A stretch of 18,587 nucleotides of DNA from Oscillospiraceae bacterium (lineage in GTDB: Bacteria; Bacillota; Clostridia; Oscillospirales; Oscillospiraceae), in assembly GCA_031264545.1 (NCBI GenBank), contig JAISDV010000009.1, positions 1 through 18,587 on the forward strand, read 5' to 3'. The notes beneath the pieces are model-generated. The model did no database searches. It was not told the DNA's origin and worked only from the letters and a program-made list of their open reading frames with translations. Below are positions 1-6,926 of the stretch, piece by piece. Position numbers and translations under genes: made by a program. Within the stretch, counting starts at the first letter, position 1, and the number at the start of each line of letters is the position of its first letter.

Positions 1-115
1 GACGACCGTCAGGCCATTGCCCTCCTATTCTAACAGCTTTGGCAACAAGATGGATATTGCTGCGGCTGGCTGCCTCAGCTCTACCCAAATATATAGTAAC
101 AGGAGATATTAAAAA
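1..115. other. ilvC upstream leader, truncated by window edge
   Basis: Only 115 bases precede ilvC. A ribosome site AGGAGA sits at 101-106, ten bases before the ATG. Plus frames 2 and 3 stay open from the window edge; frame 3 ends in a TGA that overlaps the ilvC start codon (ATGA at 116-119), so the tail of an upstream cistron such as ilvN could end here. The translated tails do not look like any acetolactate synthase subunit I recognise. Frame 1 stops at 31-33. No T-box or terminator can be seen in the piece present. Confidence 0.3.
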
Positions 116-1111
116 ATGATCGGCAAATACTATGATACGGACTGCAATCTGAACCTTTTGAAGGACAGGACGGTCGCGGTAATCGGATACGGCAGCCAAG
201 GGCACGCGCACGCGCTGAACCTCCACGAATCAGGCGTGAGAGTCGTCGTCGGCCTGCGCAGGGATTCGAAAAGCTGGGCAAAGGCGGAGGAGGCCGGCCT
301 GACCGTTATGGCGGTTCCGGACGCGGCCAGGGCGGCGGATATGGTCATGCTGCTGGTCCCGGACGAGAAGGCGGCGGAGCTTTACGAGGCCGAGCTCGCC
401 CCCAACCTGAAAGAGGGCGCCATGCTCATGTTCGCCCACGGCTTCAACATCCATTTCAGTCTCATAACGCCGCCGGCGAATGTGGACGTCGCGATGGTCG
501 CGCCGAAGGGCCCCGGTCACACCGTCCGCAGCCAGTATCAGGAGGGAAAGGGCGTTCCCAGCCTGATCGCAGTCTATCAGGATTACACCGGCAAGGCCAA
601 GGAATACGCGCTCGCCTACGCCTCCGGCATCGGCGCCGGCCGGGCCGGCATTCTGGAAACCAGCTTCCGCGAGGAGACGGAGACGGACCTCTTCGGCGAG
701 CAGGCCGTGCTCTGCGGCGGTGTGACCGAGCTGATGAAGGCCGGCTTCGACACGCTGGTCGAGGCGGGTTATGAACCGGAAATGGCCTATTTCGAGTGCA
801 TCCATGAGATGAAGCTCATTGTCGACCTGATCAACAGCGGCGGCTTCGCCATGATGCGCTACAGCATTTCAAACACCGCCGAATACGGCGATTACCGCAC
901 CGGCAGGCGCCTGATCACCGAGGATACCCGCAGGGAGATGAAGACCATCCTGCGCGAGATTCAGAACGGGGCCTTCGCGAGCGAGTTCGTTCAGGAATTC
1001 TCCGCCGGCAAGCAGGCAAAGTTCCTCGCCACCCGCAGGCTCGAGAGCGAGCATCCGCTCGAAAAGGTCGGCAGGGAGTTGCGCAAAATGATGAGCTGGC
1101 TGAAAAAGTAA
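116..1111 (+). CDS. ilvC: Ketol-acid reductoisomerase (NADP+), class I
   Basis: Converts 2-acetolactate or 2-aceto-2-hydroxybutyrate to the 2,3-dihydroxy acids, the second common step of valine, leucine and isoleucine synthesis, in the cytoplasm. The 331 residues match the short class I enzymes. The Rossmann motif GYGSQGHA starts at G24, followed by the cofactor loop GLRRDSKSW (46-54), whose Arg and Ser residues are typical of NADPH use. The expected active-site residues are present: H108, D191 and E195 (first Mg pair), E227 and E231 (second Mg pair), and S252. The start is ATG with AGGAGA ten bases upstream. ilvD, the next enzyme of the pathway, follows after 85 bases, so the two are probably co-transcribed. 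Nothing in the protein is unusual. Confidence 0.97.
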   Translation: MIGKYYDTDCNLNLLKDRTVAVIGYGSQGHAHALNLHESGVRVVVGLRRDSKSWAKAEEAGLTVMAVPDAARAADMVMLLVPDEKAAELYEAELAPNLKEGAMLMFAHGFNIHFSLITPPANVDVAMVAPKGPGHTVRSQYQEGKGVPSLIAVYQDYTGKAKEYALAYASGIGAGRAGILETSFREETETDLFGEQAVLCGGVTELMKAGFDTLVEAGYEPEMAYFECIHEMKLIVDLINSGGFAMMRYSISNTAEYGDYRTGRRLITEDTRREMKTILREIQNGAFASEFVQEFSAGKQAKFLATRRLESEHPLEKVGRELRKMMSWLKK

Positions 1112-1130
1112 CACTTATTTGTTGTCAGGA

Positions 1131-1166
1131 GCCGTTTCTCCTTTCCGCGCGGAAAAGAGAAACGGT
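1131..1166 (+). repeat. 18-bp inverted repeat between ilvC and ilvD
   Basis: Arms 1131-1148 and 1149-1166 pair along 18 positions with one G-U pair and one C-A mismatch, leaving only a tight turn at the centre. The downstream bases are TTCTGGCC, not a T-run, so an efficient intrinsic terminator is unlikely. An mRNA processing or stabilising hairpin between two co-transcribed genes, or partial attenuation, fits better. Confidence 0.7.
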
Positions 1167-1196
1167 TTCTGGCCCGGTAAAGGAGCTGCATAAGTC

Positions 1197-2855
1197 ATGA
1201 AAAGCGATAATGTCAAAACGGGTATCCGGCAGGCGCCGCACCGCAGTCTGTTTTACGCGCTCGGCCTGACAAAAGAGGAGCTTGAACGCCCCTTGGTGGG
1301 CATCGTCAGCGCGCATAACGAGATCATTCCCGGCCATATGAACCTCGACAAGATCACTGAGGCGGTCCGAACCGGCGTGCTCGCGGCGGGCGGGACGCCG
1401 ATTCTCTTTCCGGCTATCGGCGTCTGCGATGGTATCGCGATGGGACATGAAGGCATGAAATATTCTCTTGCCACGAGAGATTTGATTGCCGACAGTACGG
1501 AATGTATGGCTATGGCCCATCAGTTCGACGCGCTTGTGATGATACCGAACTGCGACAAGATCGTGCCCGGCCTGCTCATGGCGGCCGCCCGGATCAACGT
1601 TCCAGCCATCTTCGTTTCCGGCGGGCCGATGCTCTCGGGAACGCTGGACGGCAGGCGCACCTGCCTCAGCGCCATGTTCGAGGCGGTCGGCGCTTACCAC
1701 GCGGGCAGGCTGAGCGAGGACGAGGTTGAAGAATACGCGCGCAGCGCCTGTCCGACCTGCGGCTCCTGCTCGGGCATGTACACGGCCAATTCCATGAACT
1801 GCGTGACCGAGGCCCTCGGCATGGCTCTGCGCGGGAACGGCAGCATCCCCGCCGTCATGTCGGCAAGGCTGCGCCTGGCCAAGCATACGGGCATGCAGAT
1901 CATGCGGTTGATTGAAATGGACCTCCGCCCGCGCGCTGTTATGACAGAGGCGGCCTTCCATAACGCCGAGATCGTCGATATGGCGCTCGGCTGCTCAACG
2001 AACACCATGCTGCACCTTCCGGCGATCGCGCATGAGGCGGGCGTCACGCTCGGTCTCGACACGGCGAACGCGTTTTCAGCCAAAACGCCGAATCTTTGTC
2101 ACCTGGCCCCGGCCGGGACGGCCTTTATGGAGGATCTGGACAGAGCCGGCGGCGTTTACGCCGTGATGGCGGAGCTGATGAAAAAAAATCTCCTGGATAC
2201 CTCCGTCATGACGGTCACGGGAAAAACGCTCGGTGAGAATCTCGCAGGGGTGAAAAATCTCGACTCCGAGGTCATCAGGCCGCTGGAAAGCCCGTTTTCC
2301 GCCACCGGCGGCATCGCGGTCCTCAAAGGCAATCTGGCACCTGAGGGCTGTGTCGTCAAGCAGTCGGCCGTCGCGCCTGAAATGCTGGTACACAGCGGCC
2401 CGGCCAGAGTTTTTGACAGCGAGGACGAGGCCATCGCGGCCATTACCGGCGGCAGGATCGCCGCGGGCGACGTCGTGATCATCCGCTACGAGGGCCCGAA
2501 GGGCGGCCCCGGTATGCGCGAAATGCTCAACCCGACCTCGGCGATTGCCGGTATGGGCCTGGATAAGGCGGTCGCGCTTATCACGGACGGCCGCTTCTCC
2601 GGCGCGACCCGCGGCGCGGCCATCGGCCACGTCTCGCCCGAGGCGGCGCTCGGCGGAAACATCGCGTTCGTCAGGGAGGGCGACATGGTGTCGATCGATA
2701 TTCCCGCGGGAAAGCTCGCGCTGCTGGTCCCGGACGCCGAGCTGGAGGCGCGCAGGGCGGGCTGGGTCTGCCCGGAGCCGAGGATCAAAACCGGCTATCT
2801 TGCCAGATACGCGAGGCTCGTATCCAGCGCGGCCAGGGGTGCGATCCTCGAATAG
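1197..2855 (+). CDS. ilvD: Dihydroxy-acid dehydratase
   Basis: Dehydrates 2,3-dihydroxyisovalerate and 2,3-dihydroxy-3-methylvalerate to the 2-keto acids, the third common step of branched-chain amino acid synthesis. At 552 residues it has the usual length. Conserved blocks run in order: the N-terminal APHRSL (13-18), SAHNEIIPGH (38-47), GVCDGIAMGHEGM (75-87), NCDKIVPG (118-125), CPTCGSCSGM (185-194) and DGRFSGATRG (464-473), where S468 corresponds to the catalytic serine. C77, C119 and C191 are the likely Fe-S ligands. The PGH motif at 45-47, where plant and mycobacterial [2Fe-2S] enzymes have PCN, places it with the Clostridia/archaeal type, which uses the VCDG cysteine. The start is ATG with AAAGGAG at 1179-1185. 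It follows ilvC directly. Confidence 0.97.
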   Translation: MKSDNVKTGIRQAPHRSLFYALGLTKEELERPLVGIVSAHNEIIPGHMNLDKITEAVRTGVLAAGGTPILFPAIGVCDGIAMGHEGMKYSLATRDLIADSTECMAMAHQFDALVMIPNCDKIVPGLLMAAARINVPAIFVSGGPMLSGTLDGRRTCLSAMFEAVGAYHAGRLSEDEVEEYARSACPTCGSCSGMYTANSMNCVTEALGMALRGNGSIPAVMSARLRLAKHTGMQIMRLIEMDLRPRAVMTEAAFHNAEIVDMALGCSTNTMLHLPAIAHEAGVTLGLDTANAFSAKTPNLCHLAPAGTAFMEDLDRAGGVYAVMAELMKKNLLDTSVMTVTGKTLGENLAGVKNLDSEVIRPLESPFSATGGIAVLKGNLAPEGCVVKQSAVAPEMLVHSGPARVFDSEDEAIAAITGGRIAAGDVVIIRYEGPKGGPGMREMLNPTSAIAGMGLDKAVALITDGRFSGATRGAAIGHVSPEAALGGNIAFVREGDMVSIDIPAGKLALLVPDAELEARRAGWVCPEPRIKTGYLARYARLVSSAARGAILE

Positions 2856-2892
2856 GGACGTCTGCGTCCCAAAGGGAAATCCATTTTTGGGA
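2855..2892 (+). promoter_or_regulatory. Small hairpins ahead of the GtrA-like gene
   Basis: GGGACG (2855-2860) pairs with CGTCCC (2865-2870) around a four-base loop, starting at the last base of the ilvD stop. Alternatively TCCCAAA (2867-2873) can pair with TTTGGGA (2886-2892), which would bury part of the GGGAGG ribosome site (2889-2894) of the next gene. The two folds share 2867-2870 and are mutually exclusive. Whether this has any role is inference. Confidence 0.3.
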
Positions 2893-2901
2893 GGTGTTTT
2901 C

Positions 2902-3444
2902 GTGGAAGAAAAGCCTGCGTTCCCTCACGTTTTGCGCGCCTTATTTGAAAAATACCGCGAATGGGTCCTGTACGCTGTTTTCGGCCTGGCGACGACGCTT
3001 ATAAATCTGCTGGTTTACAGCTTTTATGTGCGGGTGATGCCTGAGAGCGCCCACGGCCTGCTTCTGCCCGCGTGGCTGGAGCGTCTGCTTTCCGGGCGGC
3101 TGAATCTGGACACAAGGCTGATTCTGGCCGGCGCGATCGCTTGGGTCGCCGCGGTTTCGTTCGCCTTTGTCACAAACAAGCTCTGGGTCTTTCGGTCGAG
3201 AGTTTGGCGCGCCGGACTGGTGGCGAGCGAGGCGCTGACCTTTTTCGGCGGACGGCTGGCAACCGGCCTGCTCGAGATCGTCGCCGTGCCCGCGCTCGTT
3301 AGCTGGGGCTTTGACACCGCGCTCTTCGGCGTGGACGGGCTTCCGGCCAAGATCCTCATATCCGTCGTCATCGTGATACTCAACTATATTTTGAGCAAGT
3401 TCATCTCCTTCAGACGTCCGGAAAAAGACGATTCAGGCGCTTAA
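2902..3444 (+). CDS. GtrA-like family membrane protein
   Basis: A 180-residue GtrA-family protein; members are thought to move or help move polyprenyl-linked sugars for cell-surface glycan modification. Four hydrophobic segments lie near residues 21-43, 73-91, 109-131 and 145-168. The family hallmark FVTNKLWVF (89-97) follows the second segment, and a similar NYILSKFISF lies at the end of the fourth. I chose GTG at 2902 because GGGAGG ends seven bases upstream. The reading frame is open further back into ilvD, but that extension overlaps ilvD and is very Arg/Ser-rich, so it is not real. A loop of about 30 residues between segments 1 and 2 is longer than in short GtrA proteins. No glycosyltransferase lies next to it, so the substrate is unknown. 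It may be read through from ilvD, 46 bases upstream. Confidence 0.85.
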   Translation: MEEKPAFPHVLRALFEKYREWVLYAVFGLATTLINLLVYSFYVRVMPESAHGLLLPAWLERLLSGRLNLDTRLILAGAIAWVAAVSFAFVTNKLWVFRSRVWRAGLVASEALTFFGGRLATGLLEIVAVPALVSWGFDTALFGVDGLPAKILISVVIVILNYILSKFISFRRPEKDDSGA

Positions 3445-3445
3445 A

Positions 3446-3562
3446 CCCTGTATTTTTGGCCCCGCGCGGATACGCGCTTGCTTCAAATGCCGCTTTTTTA
3501 TCTTTTGCCGCAGGCAAAAGATAAAAAAGCGGCGGGACGCAAAAGCGGCCCGCCAAACAGGG
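3446..3562. repeat. Nested structured element with perfect 21-bp hairpin
   Basis: Left arm 3489-3509 and right arm 3513-3533 are perfect 21-bp reverse complements around the loop GCA. Outside them, AACCCTGT near 3446 pairs with ACAGGGTT ending near 3562, and TTGGC pairs with GCCAA just inside, with a small bulge. CGCGGATACGCG forms a further short stem in between. The whole looks like a closed multi-branch fold of about 120 bases. The long hairpin has a T-run in its left arm and an A-run in its right arm, so it could stop transcription in either direction. It could also be a dispersed palindromic repeat. Confidence 0.6.
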
Positions 3563-3690
3563 TTGTGGGATAAAGATATGAGCCCGGCACGCGTTCCGCG
3601 CGCCATTGGATAAGCTGTACTGTGAGAATAGCCTATTTTAAAGAACTTGTAAATAGCGAACGGACACTAGTTTTGTCGAACCCGCTTTTT

Positions 3691-3719
3691 TTGCTTTTGT
3701 GCTCAAAAAATCTTATAGA
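3691..3719 (+). promoter_or_regulatory. Candidate promoter of fumarase alpha gene
   Basis: TTGCTT (3691-3696) and TATAGA (3714-3719) are separated by exactly 17 bases, in an AT-rich patch 38 bases before the chosen ATG. Matches to the consensus are only partial (3/6 and 4/6). Confidence 0.35.
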
Positions 3720-3756
3720 GAACAGCCCGGACAGACGAGAAAGGAGCATAGCCGTT

Positions 3757-4599
3757 ATGCGGGAAATTAGTTGCGGCCTGATCGCCGAAACTGTCGCGGA
3801 GCTCTGTGTCAGGGCGAATACTGTCCTGCCGCAAGATGTGCGCAGCTGCATCGACCGCGCCGAAATGGCCGAAAAATCACCGGCGGGAAGGGCTGTTTTG
3901 CGCGATCTGCGCGAAAACTACCTGCTTGCCGAAAGGAATCAGCTTCCTATTTGTCAGGATACGGGCATGGCCGTCGTTTTCGTCGAGCTTGGACAGGACG
4001 TCCATATCACGGGCGGCGCCTTTGAGGACGCCGTGAACGCGGGCGTGCGTCTCGGCTACGACAGGGGCTTTCTCAGAAAATCGGTCGTCAGAGACCCGCT
4101 CCGCCGCGAAAACACCGGCGACAACACACCCGCCGTGATACATACGCGCATCGTCCCCGGCAGCGGGCTTGCCCTCACGGTCGCGCCAAAGGGCTTCGGC
4201 AGTGAAAATATGAGCGCCGTCAAAATGTTCCTGCCCTCGTGCACCGCGGACGAGATCGCCGGCTTTATCGTTGAAACGGTCGACAGGGCCGGCTCAAACC
4301 CTTGCCCGCCCGTCATTCTCGGCGTGGGGTTGGGCGGCACCCTCGATATGGCGGCTTTGATCGCCAAAAGCGCTCTGCTGCGCCCTGCGGATGTGCGCAA
4401 TCCCGACCCCTTTTACGCGGCGCTTGAAAAAACGGCGCTTGACCGGATAAACGCCCTCGGCCTCGGGCCGCAGGGCTTCGGCGGTATCACGACCGCCCTC
4501 GCGGTGAATATCGAAGCCTATCCGACGCATATCGCCGGGCTGCCCTGCGTGGTCAATGTCGGCTGCCATGTCACGCGCCATGCCCGCGCCCTGCTGTAA
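3757..4599 (+). CDS. Fumarate hydratase / tartrate dehydratase alpha subunit
   Basis: Alpha chain of a two-subunit class I, [4Fe-4S]-dependent hydro-lyase, which normally pairs with a beta chain to interconvert fumarate and malate or to dehydrate tartrate. The 280 residues match the family. C66 in PICQDTG, C183 in NPCPP and C270 in NVGCHVTRHA are the three expected cluster ligands, with spacing like that of TtdA. GSENMSAVKMF and LGVGLGGTLDMAAL are also family blocks. I chose ATG at 3757 because AAAGGAG lies at 3740-3746; an in-frame GTG at 3622 has no ribosome site. The beta subunit, usually the next gene, is absent: the next gene is a DUF378 protein. Sequence alone does not separate fumarase from tartrate dehydratase, though fumarase is more usual in Clostridia. 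Confidence 0.9.
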   Translation: MREISCGLIAETVAELCVRANTVLPQDVRSCIDRAEMAEKSPAGRAVLRDLRENYLLAERNQLPICQDTGMAVVFVELGQDVHITGGAFEDAVNAGVRLGYDRGFLRKSVVRDPLRRENTGDNTPAVIHTRIVPGSGLALTVAPKGFGSENMSAVKMFLPSCTADEIAGFIVETVDRAGSNPCPPVILGVGLGGTLDMAALIAKSALLRPADVRNPDPFYAALEKTALDRINALGLGPQGFGGITTALAVNIEAYPTHIAGLPCVVNVGCHVTRHARALL

Positions 4600-4688
4600 A
4601 GCGCGTCGTCCCGTCCGTTTTGCCCGATGAATAAAGGCGCGTAAAGCGGACATCCTATGCCTGAAGCCACAAAAAGGAGATTAGGCAT

Positions 4689-4901
4689 ATGGTTATTGAC
4701 AGGATTGCCCTGATACTTGCCATCATCGGCGGCGTCAACTTGGGGCTTGTCGGTCTTTTCCGCTTTGATTTCATCGCCTACCTTTTCGGAGGGCAGGCCT
4801 CGACCCTGAGCCGAGTGATCTTTGCGCTGGTCGGTCTTTCCGCCATCTGGTGCATTTCCCTCCTGTTTCGTGACCGCAAGGATGAGGAAATCGGGGACTG
4901 A
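4689..4901 (+). CDS. DUF378 family small membrane protein
   Basis: A 70-residue protein with two transmembrane helices (about 5-30 and 39-61), joined by a short loop, and a charged tail RDRKDEEIGD. The start MVIDRIALILAIIGGVNLGLVGLF is typical of DUF378/YuzA-type proteins, whose function is unknown. The ribosome site AAAGGAG (4674-4680) is well placed before the ATG. The gene lies 89 bases after the fumarase alpha gene and is closed by a strong terminator, so it is probably the last gene of that transcript. Confidence 0.85.
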   Translation: MVIDRIALILAIIGGVNLGLVGLFRFDFIAYLFGGQASTLSRVIFALVGLSAIWCISLLFRDRKDEEIGD

Positions 4902-4911
4902 CCCGGCAGGG

Positions 4912-4957
4912 AAAGCGCGCTGTGTTCCGTTTGTTGCGGTTACAGCGCGCTTTTTTA
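4912..4957 (+). terminator. Intrinsic terminator after DUF378 gene
   Basis: AGCGCGCTGT (4914-4923) and ACAGCGCGCT (4942-4951) form a perfect 10-bp GC-rich stem, extended by A-T pairs at its base, and a T-run of seven (4951-4957) follows. A short CCG/CGG pairing sits inside the loop. This separates the fumarase-DUF378 transcript from noc. Confidence 0.9.
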
Positions 4958-5015
4958 TCTGTTTTTCAGGCGAGAGAAAGTCTTTGCAGGCTATTTTTTC
5001 GGCATTTTTTGCACT

Positions 5016-5052
5016 ATATATGGTATATCATACTGCTGATAACACCATATAT
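5016..5052 (+). promoter_or_regulatory. Inverted repeat overlapping candidate noc promoter
   Basis: ATATATGGT (5016-5024) and ACCATATAT (5044-5052) are perfect 9-bp inverted repeats, with a further TATCA/TGATA pairing inside. Within it, TG at 5021-5022, one base, and TATATC (5024-5029) resemble an extended -10 element; no good -35 is seen. A dyad over the promoter suggests a repressor or autoregulatory site. That is inference. Confidence 0.45.
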
Positions 5053-5136
5053 TCCGGCCGTGTACGCATTTCATCTCTGTCCGCGCGGGCCGTCCGGCGG
5101 CGGAGGCAGCGCGCCTTTCCACAGGGGGGACAAAAA

Positions 5137-5964
5137 ATGCAGGCTCCGAAAAGATATCCGCATTTTATACGAAACGGCATCAGCTATCTGTCTGTCGACG
5201 ACATTTATCCCAGCCCGGTACAGCCGCGCCGGCGTTTTCCCCAGGAATCGCTCAGGGATCTTTCGGAGAGCATTGCGCAATACGGGGTGCTCAATCCATT
5301 GACTGTCCGAAGGCGGAACGGCCGGTATGAGCTGATCGCAGGCGAGCGCAGGCTCCGCGCATCGCGGCTGGCCGGCCTGCAGGAGGTTCCCTGCATCGTG
5401 ATCGACGCGAACCTGGAGGAGGCAAGCCTGCTCGCCCTTGTGGAGAACATACAGCGGCGCGATCTCGATTTCATTGAGGAGGCGGAGGGCATCTCCCAGC
5501 TCATTCGGCTTTTCGGTATGAGCCAGGGGGAAGCGGCAAGCAGGCTCGGAAAATCCCAGCCCGCGATCGCGAACAAGCTGCGCCTGCTGCGCCTGCCGTC
5601 GGACGTTCTGGATATCCTGCGTGAAAACGATATGACCGAGCGTCACGGCAGGGCCCTGCTCCGCCTGCCCGGGGAGGATGCGCAGCGGCGGGCAGCGCGG
5701 AAGATGGCGGAAGCGCGTATGAACGTGGCCGCCGCCGAGGAATACGTCGAGGCGCAGCTCAGGACGCCGGAGCCGCCGGCCGAAAAGGAGCCGCCGGCCG
5801 GCGGCAGGAAAGTGCTCTTTGTGCTCAAGGACGTGCGCGTCTTCCTCAACACGCTCACGCACGGGCTGGATATGATGAAACAAGGCGGCATCGAGGCCGG
5901 TTTTCAAAAGCACGAGACCGATACCGAGCTTGTACTGACCATCAGTATCCCGAAACAAAAATGA
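5137..5964 (+). CDS. noc: Noc-like ParB/RepB/Spo0J family protein
   Basis: A DNA-binding CTPase of the ParB/Noc clade, 275 residues. The N-terminal ParB domain has LSESIAQYGVLNPLTVR (42-58), the arginine-rich CTP-binding motif GERRLRAS (69-76) and ENIQRRDL (103-110). A helix-turn-helix follows at about 128-154 (SQGEAASRLGKSQPAIANKL). The C-terminal part, KDVRVFLNTLTHGLDMMKQGGIEAGF, resembles Noc rather than chromosomal ParB, so a nucleoid-occlusion role is more likely than segregation. No parA lies beside it, and it is not next to the rRNA methyltransferase gene where Bacillus keeps noc. The classical N-terminal membrane-targeting helix of Noc is not obvious. I chose ATG at 5137 after AGGGGGG; the longer frame upstream crosses the terminator at 4912-4957. 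The symbol follows the Noc-like C-terminus and is less certain than the family. Confidence 0.8.
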   Translation: MQAPKRYPHFIRNGISYLSVDDIYPSPVQPRRRFPQESLRDLSESIAQYGVLNPLTVRRRNGRYELIAGERRLRASRLAGLQEVPCIVIDANLEEASLLALVENIQRRDLDFIEEAEGISQLIRLFGMSQGEAASRLGKSQPAIANKLRLLRLPSDVLDILRENDMTERHGRALLRLPGEDAQRRAARKMAEARMNVAAAEEYVEAQLRTPEPPAEKEPPAGGRKVLFVLKDVRVFLNTLTHGLDMMKQGGIEAGFQKHETDTELVLTISIPKQK

Positions 5965-5972
5965 CCGCCCGC

Positions 5973-6010
5973 GCGGAGACGGCTTCCGGGTTGCCTCCGC
6001 CCTCTGTTTT
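5973..6010 (+). terminator. Possible weak terminator after noc
   Basis: GCGGAG (5973-5978) pairs with CTCCGC (5995-6000), and the downstream bases CCTCTGTTTTG hold only a short T-run. The hairpin sits nine bases after the noc stop. A weak terminator at best. Confidence 0.35.
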
Positions 6011-6149
6011 GCGCCTCCCAGCCGGATATTTACGCTCAGGACAGTGCGGTTTTCAGGTTTTTCCCGTGCTTTACACCGTTTTTTCCGCAAACTGACGCGC
6101 TGTTGACAAAAACGTTAAGGACTTGAGCCGTTTCTCCGGCATTTTTATT

Positions 6150-6190
6150 AAATATACAATATTGTGTATTTTCGGGGAATACGATACACT
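6150..6190 (+). promoter_or_regulatory. xpt promoter with palindromic operator-like site
   Basis: A 22-base palindrome spans 6150-6171, with core ACAATATTGT (6156-6165) and AAATAT/GTATTT flanks that have one G-T imperfection. TTGTGT (6162-6167), inside the palindrome, and TACACT (6185-6190) are spaced by 17 bases and make a plausible promoter. A separate TATAAT occurs at 6196-6201 and TTGACA at 6103-6108, but neither has a well-spaced partner. A protein bound to the palindrome would cover the -35. It does not resemble the Bacillus PurR box as I know it. Confidence 0.45.
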
Positions 6191-6254
6191 AAATCTATAA
6201 TCGGAAAGAGGGCTCCGGTCTTTCCGTCCTTATGACTTTTGAGGGGTGAGGGCT

Positions 6255-6824
6255 ATGCGGCTTCTGGAGGAGCGGATTCTCCGCGACGGCAAGATCGGGG
6301 ACGGCGGCGTCCTGAAAGTCGACAGCTTTCTGAACCATCAGATGGATATCGCGCTCTTCTGTAAGATGGCCGAGGAATTTTATAAGCTTTTTCGGAATGA
6401 GCACGTCAATAAAATACTGACGATTGAGGCGTCCGGGATAGGTATAGCCTGTATTACGGGGCAGGTTTTCGGCTGTCCCGTTATTTTTGCGAAAAAAAGC
6501 GAGACCATAAACATCGCGGGTGATGTTTATACCGCGCGGGTCGAGAGCTTTACCCACGGCAAAACCTATACCATCATGGTTGCGAAGGCCCTCCTCACGC
6601 CCGCGGACAGCGTGCTCATCATTGACGATTTTCTCGCACGGGGCGCGGCCCTGTCGGGACTCTCCGCCCTCGTCCGGGCTGCCGGCGCGGCGCTCGTCGG
6701 CGCCGGTATCGCGATCGAGAAAGTCTTTCAGCACGGCGGGGACAGTCTCCGCGAGAGCGGCATACGTATCGAGTCCCTCGCCAGAATACAATCCATGGAG
6801 AACGGTCGCATCGCGTTCTGCTGA
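6255..6824 (+). CDS. xpt: Xanthine phosphoribosyltransferase
   Basis: Transfers ribose-5-phosphate from PRPP to xanthine, giving XMP, in cytoplasmic purine salvage. The 189 residues align from end to end with Bacillus Xpt: LKVDSFLNHQMDI near the N-terminus, TIEASGIGIACITG, the PRPP-binding motif VLIIDDFLARG (120-130), IGIEKVFQ-like and RIESLARIQS near the C-terminus. I prefer ATG at 6255, because the purine-rich site GAGGGGTGAGG covers an alternative in-frame GTG at 6246. The C-terminus stops a few residues earlier than in Bacillus. Unlike Bacillus xpt, the guanine aptamer lies after this gene and not before it, so xpt is controlled from its own promoter. The downstream importer makes a purine uptake and salvage block. 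Confidence 0.93.
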   Translation: MRLLEERILRDGKIGDGGVLKVDSFLNHQMDIALFCKMAEEFYKLFRNEHVNKILTIEASGIGIACITGQVFGCPVIFAKKSETINIAGDVYTARVESFTHGKTYTIMVAKALLTPADSVLIIDDFLARGAALSGLSALVRAAGAALVGAGIAIEKVFQHGGDSLRESGIRIESLARIQSMENGRIAFC

Positions 6825-6859
6825 CGCACGGGACAGGACGGAAAAAAACTGAATATCTG

Positions 6860-6926
6860 TCGGTATAAATCAAATGATATGGATTTGAAGTCTCTACCCG
6901 GCCGCCGCAAACGGTCGGACTACCGA
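6860..6926 (+). ncRNA. Purine riboswitch aptamer, guanine class
   Basis: All parts of the purine aptamer can be placed. P1 is TCGGTA (6860-6865) with TACCGA (6921-6926). P2 is CAAAT (6871-6875) with ATTTG (6883-6887) and loop GATATGG. J2/3 is AAGTCTCTACC, one base from the usual AAGTTTCTACC. P3 is CCGGCCG (6898-6904) with CGGTCGG (6912-6918) and loop CCGCAAA. J3/1 begins AC, so the specificity base at 6920 is C, which pairs with guanine or hypoxanthine; adenine sensors have U here. It lies between xpt and the nucleoside importer and presumably switches the importer off when guanine is plentiful. No strong promoter was found between xpt and the aptamer, so readthrough from xpt is possible. Confidence 0.93.

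Larger units (their letters stand above)
3445..3756. other. Intergenic region with nested inverted repeats
   Basis: No gene in this 312-base stretch. The first 120 bases hold a nested fold (see the repeat entry). The rest is AT-richer, with a weak promoter and the fumarase ribosome site. A reading frame continuous with the fumarase alpha gene opens at a GTG at 3622, but that GTG lacks a ribosome site and the extension resembles no family member, so I treat it as untranslated leader. Confidence 0.6.

Noticed and set aside
1..115. T-box or riboswitch ahead of ilvC
   Set aside because: No T-box sequence, specifier stem or terminator is visible in the 115 bases present; the region further upstream is outside the window.
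2545..2901. N-terminal extension of the GtrA-like gene into ilvD
   Set aside because: It overlaps the conserved end of ilvD in another frame and is Arg/Ser-rich. GTG at 2902 has GGGAGG and matches the family start.
3622..3756. GTG start of the fumarase alpha gene
   Set aside because: No ribosome site ahead of it, the extension does not resemble the family, and ATG at 3757 has AAAGGAG.
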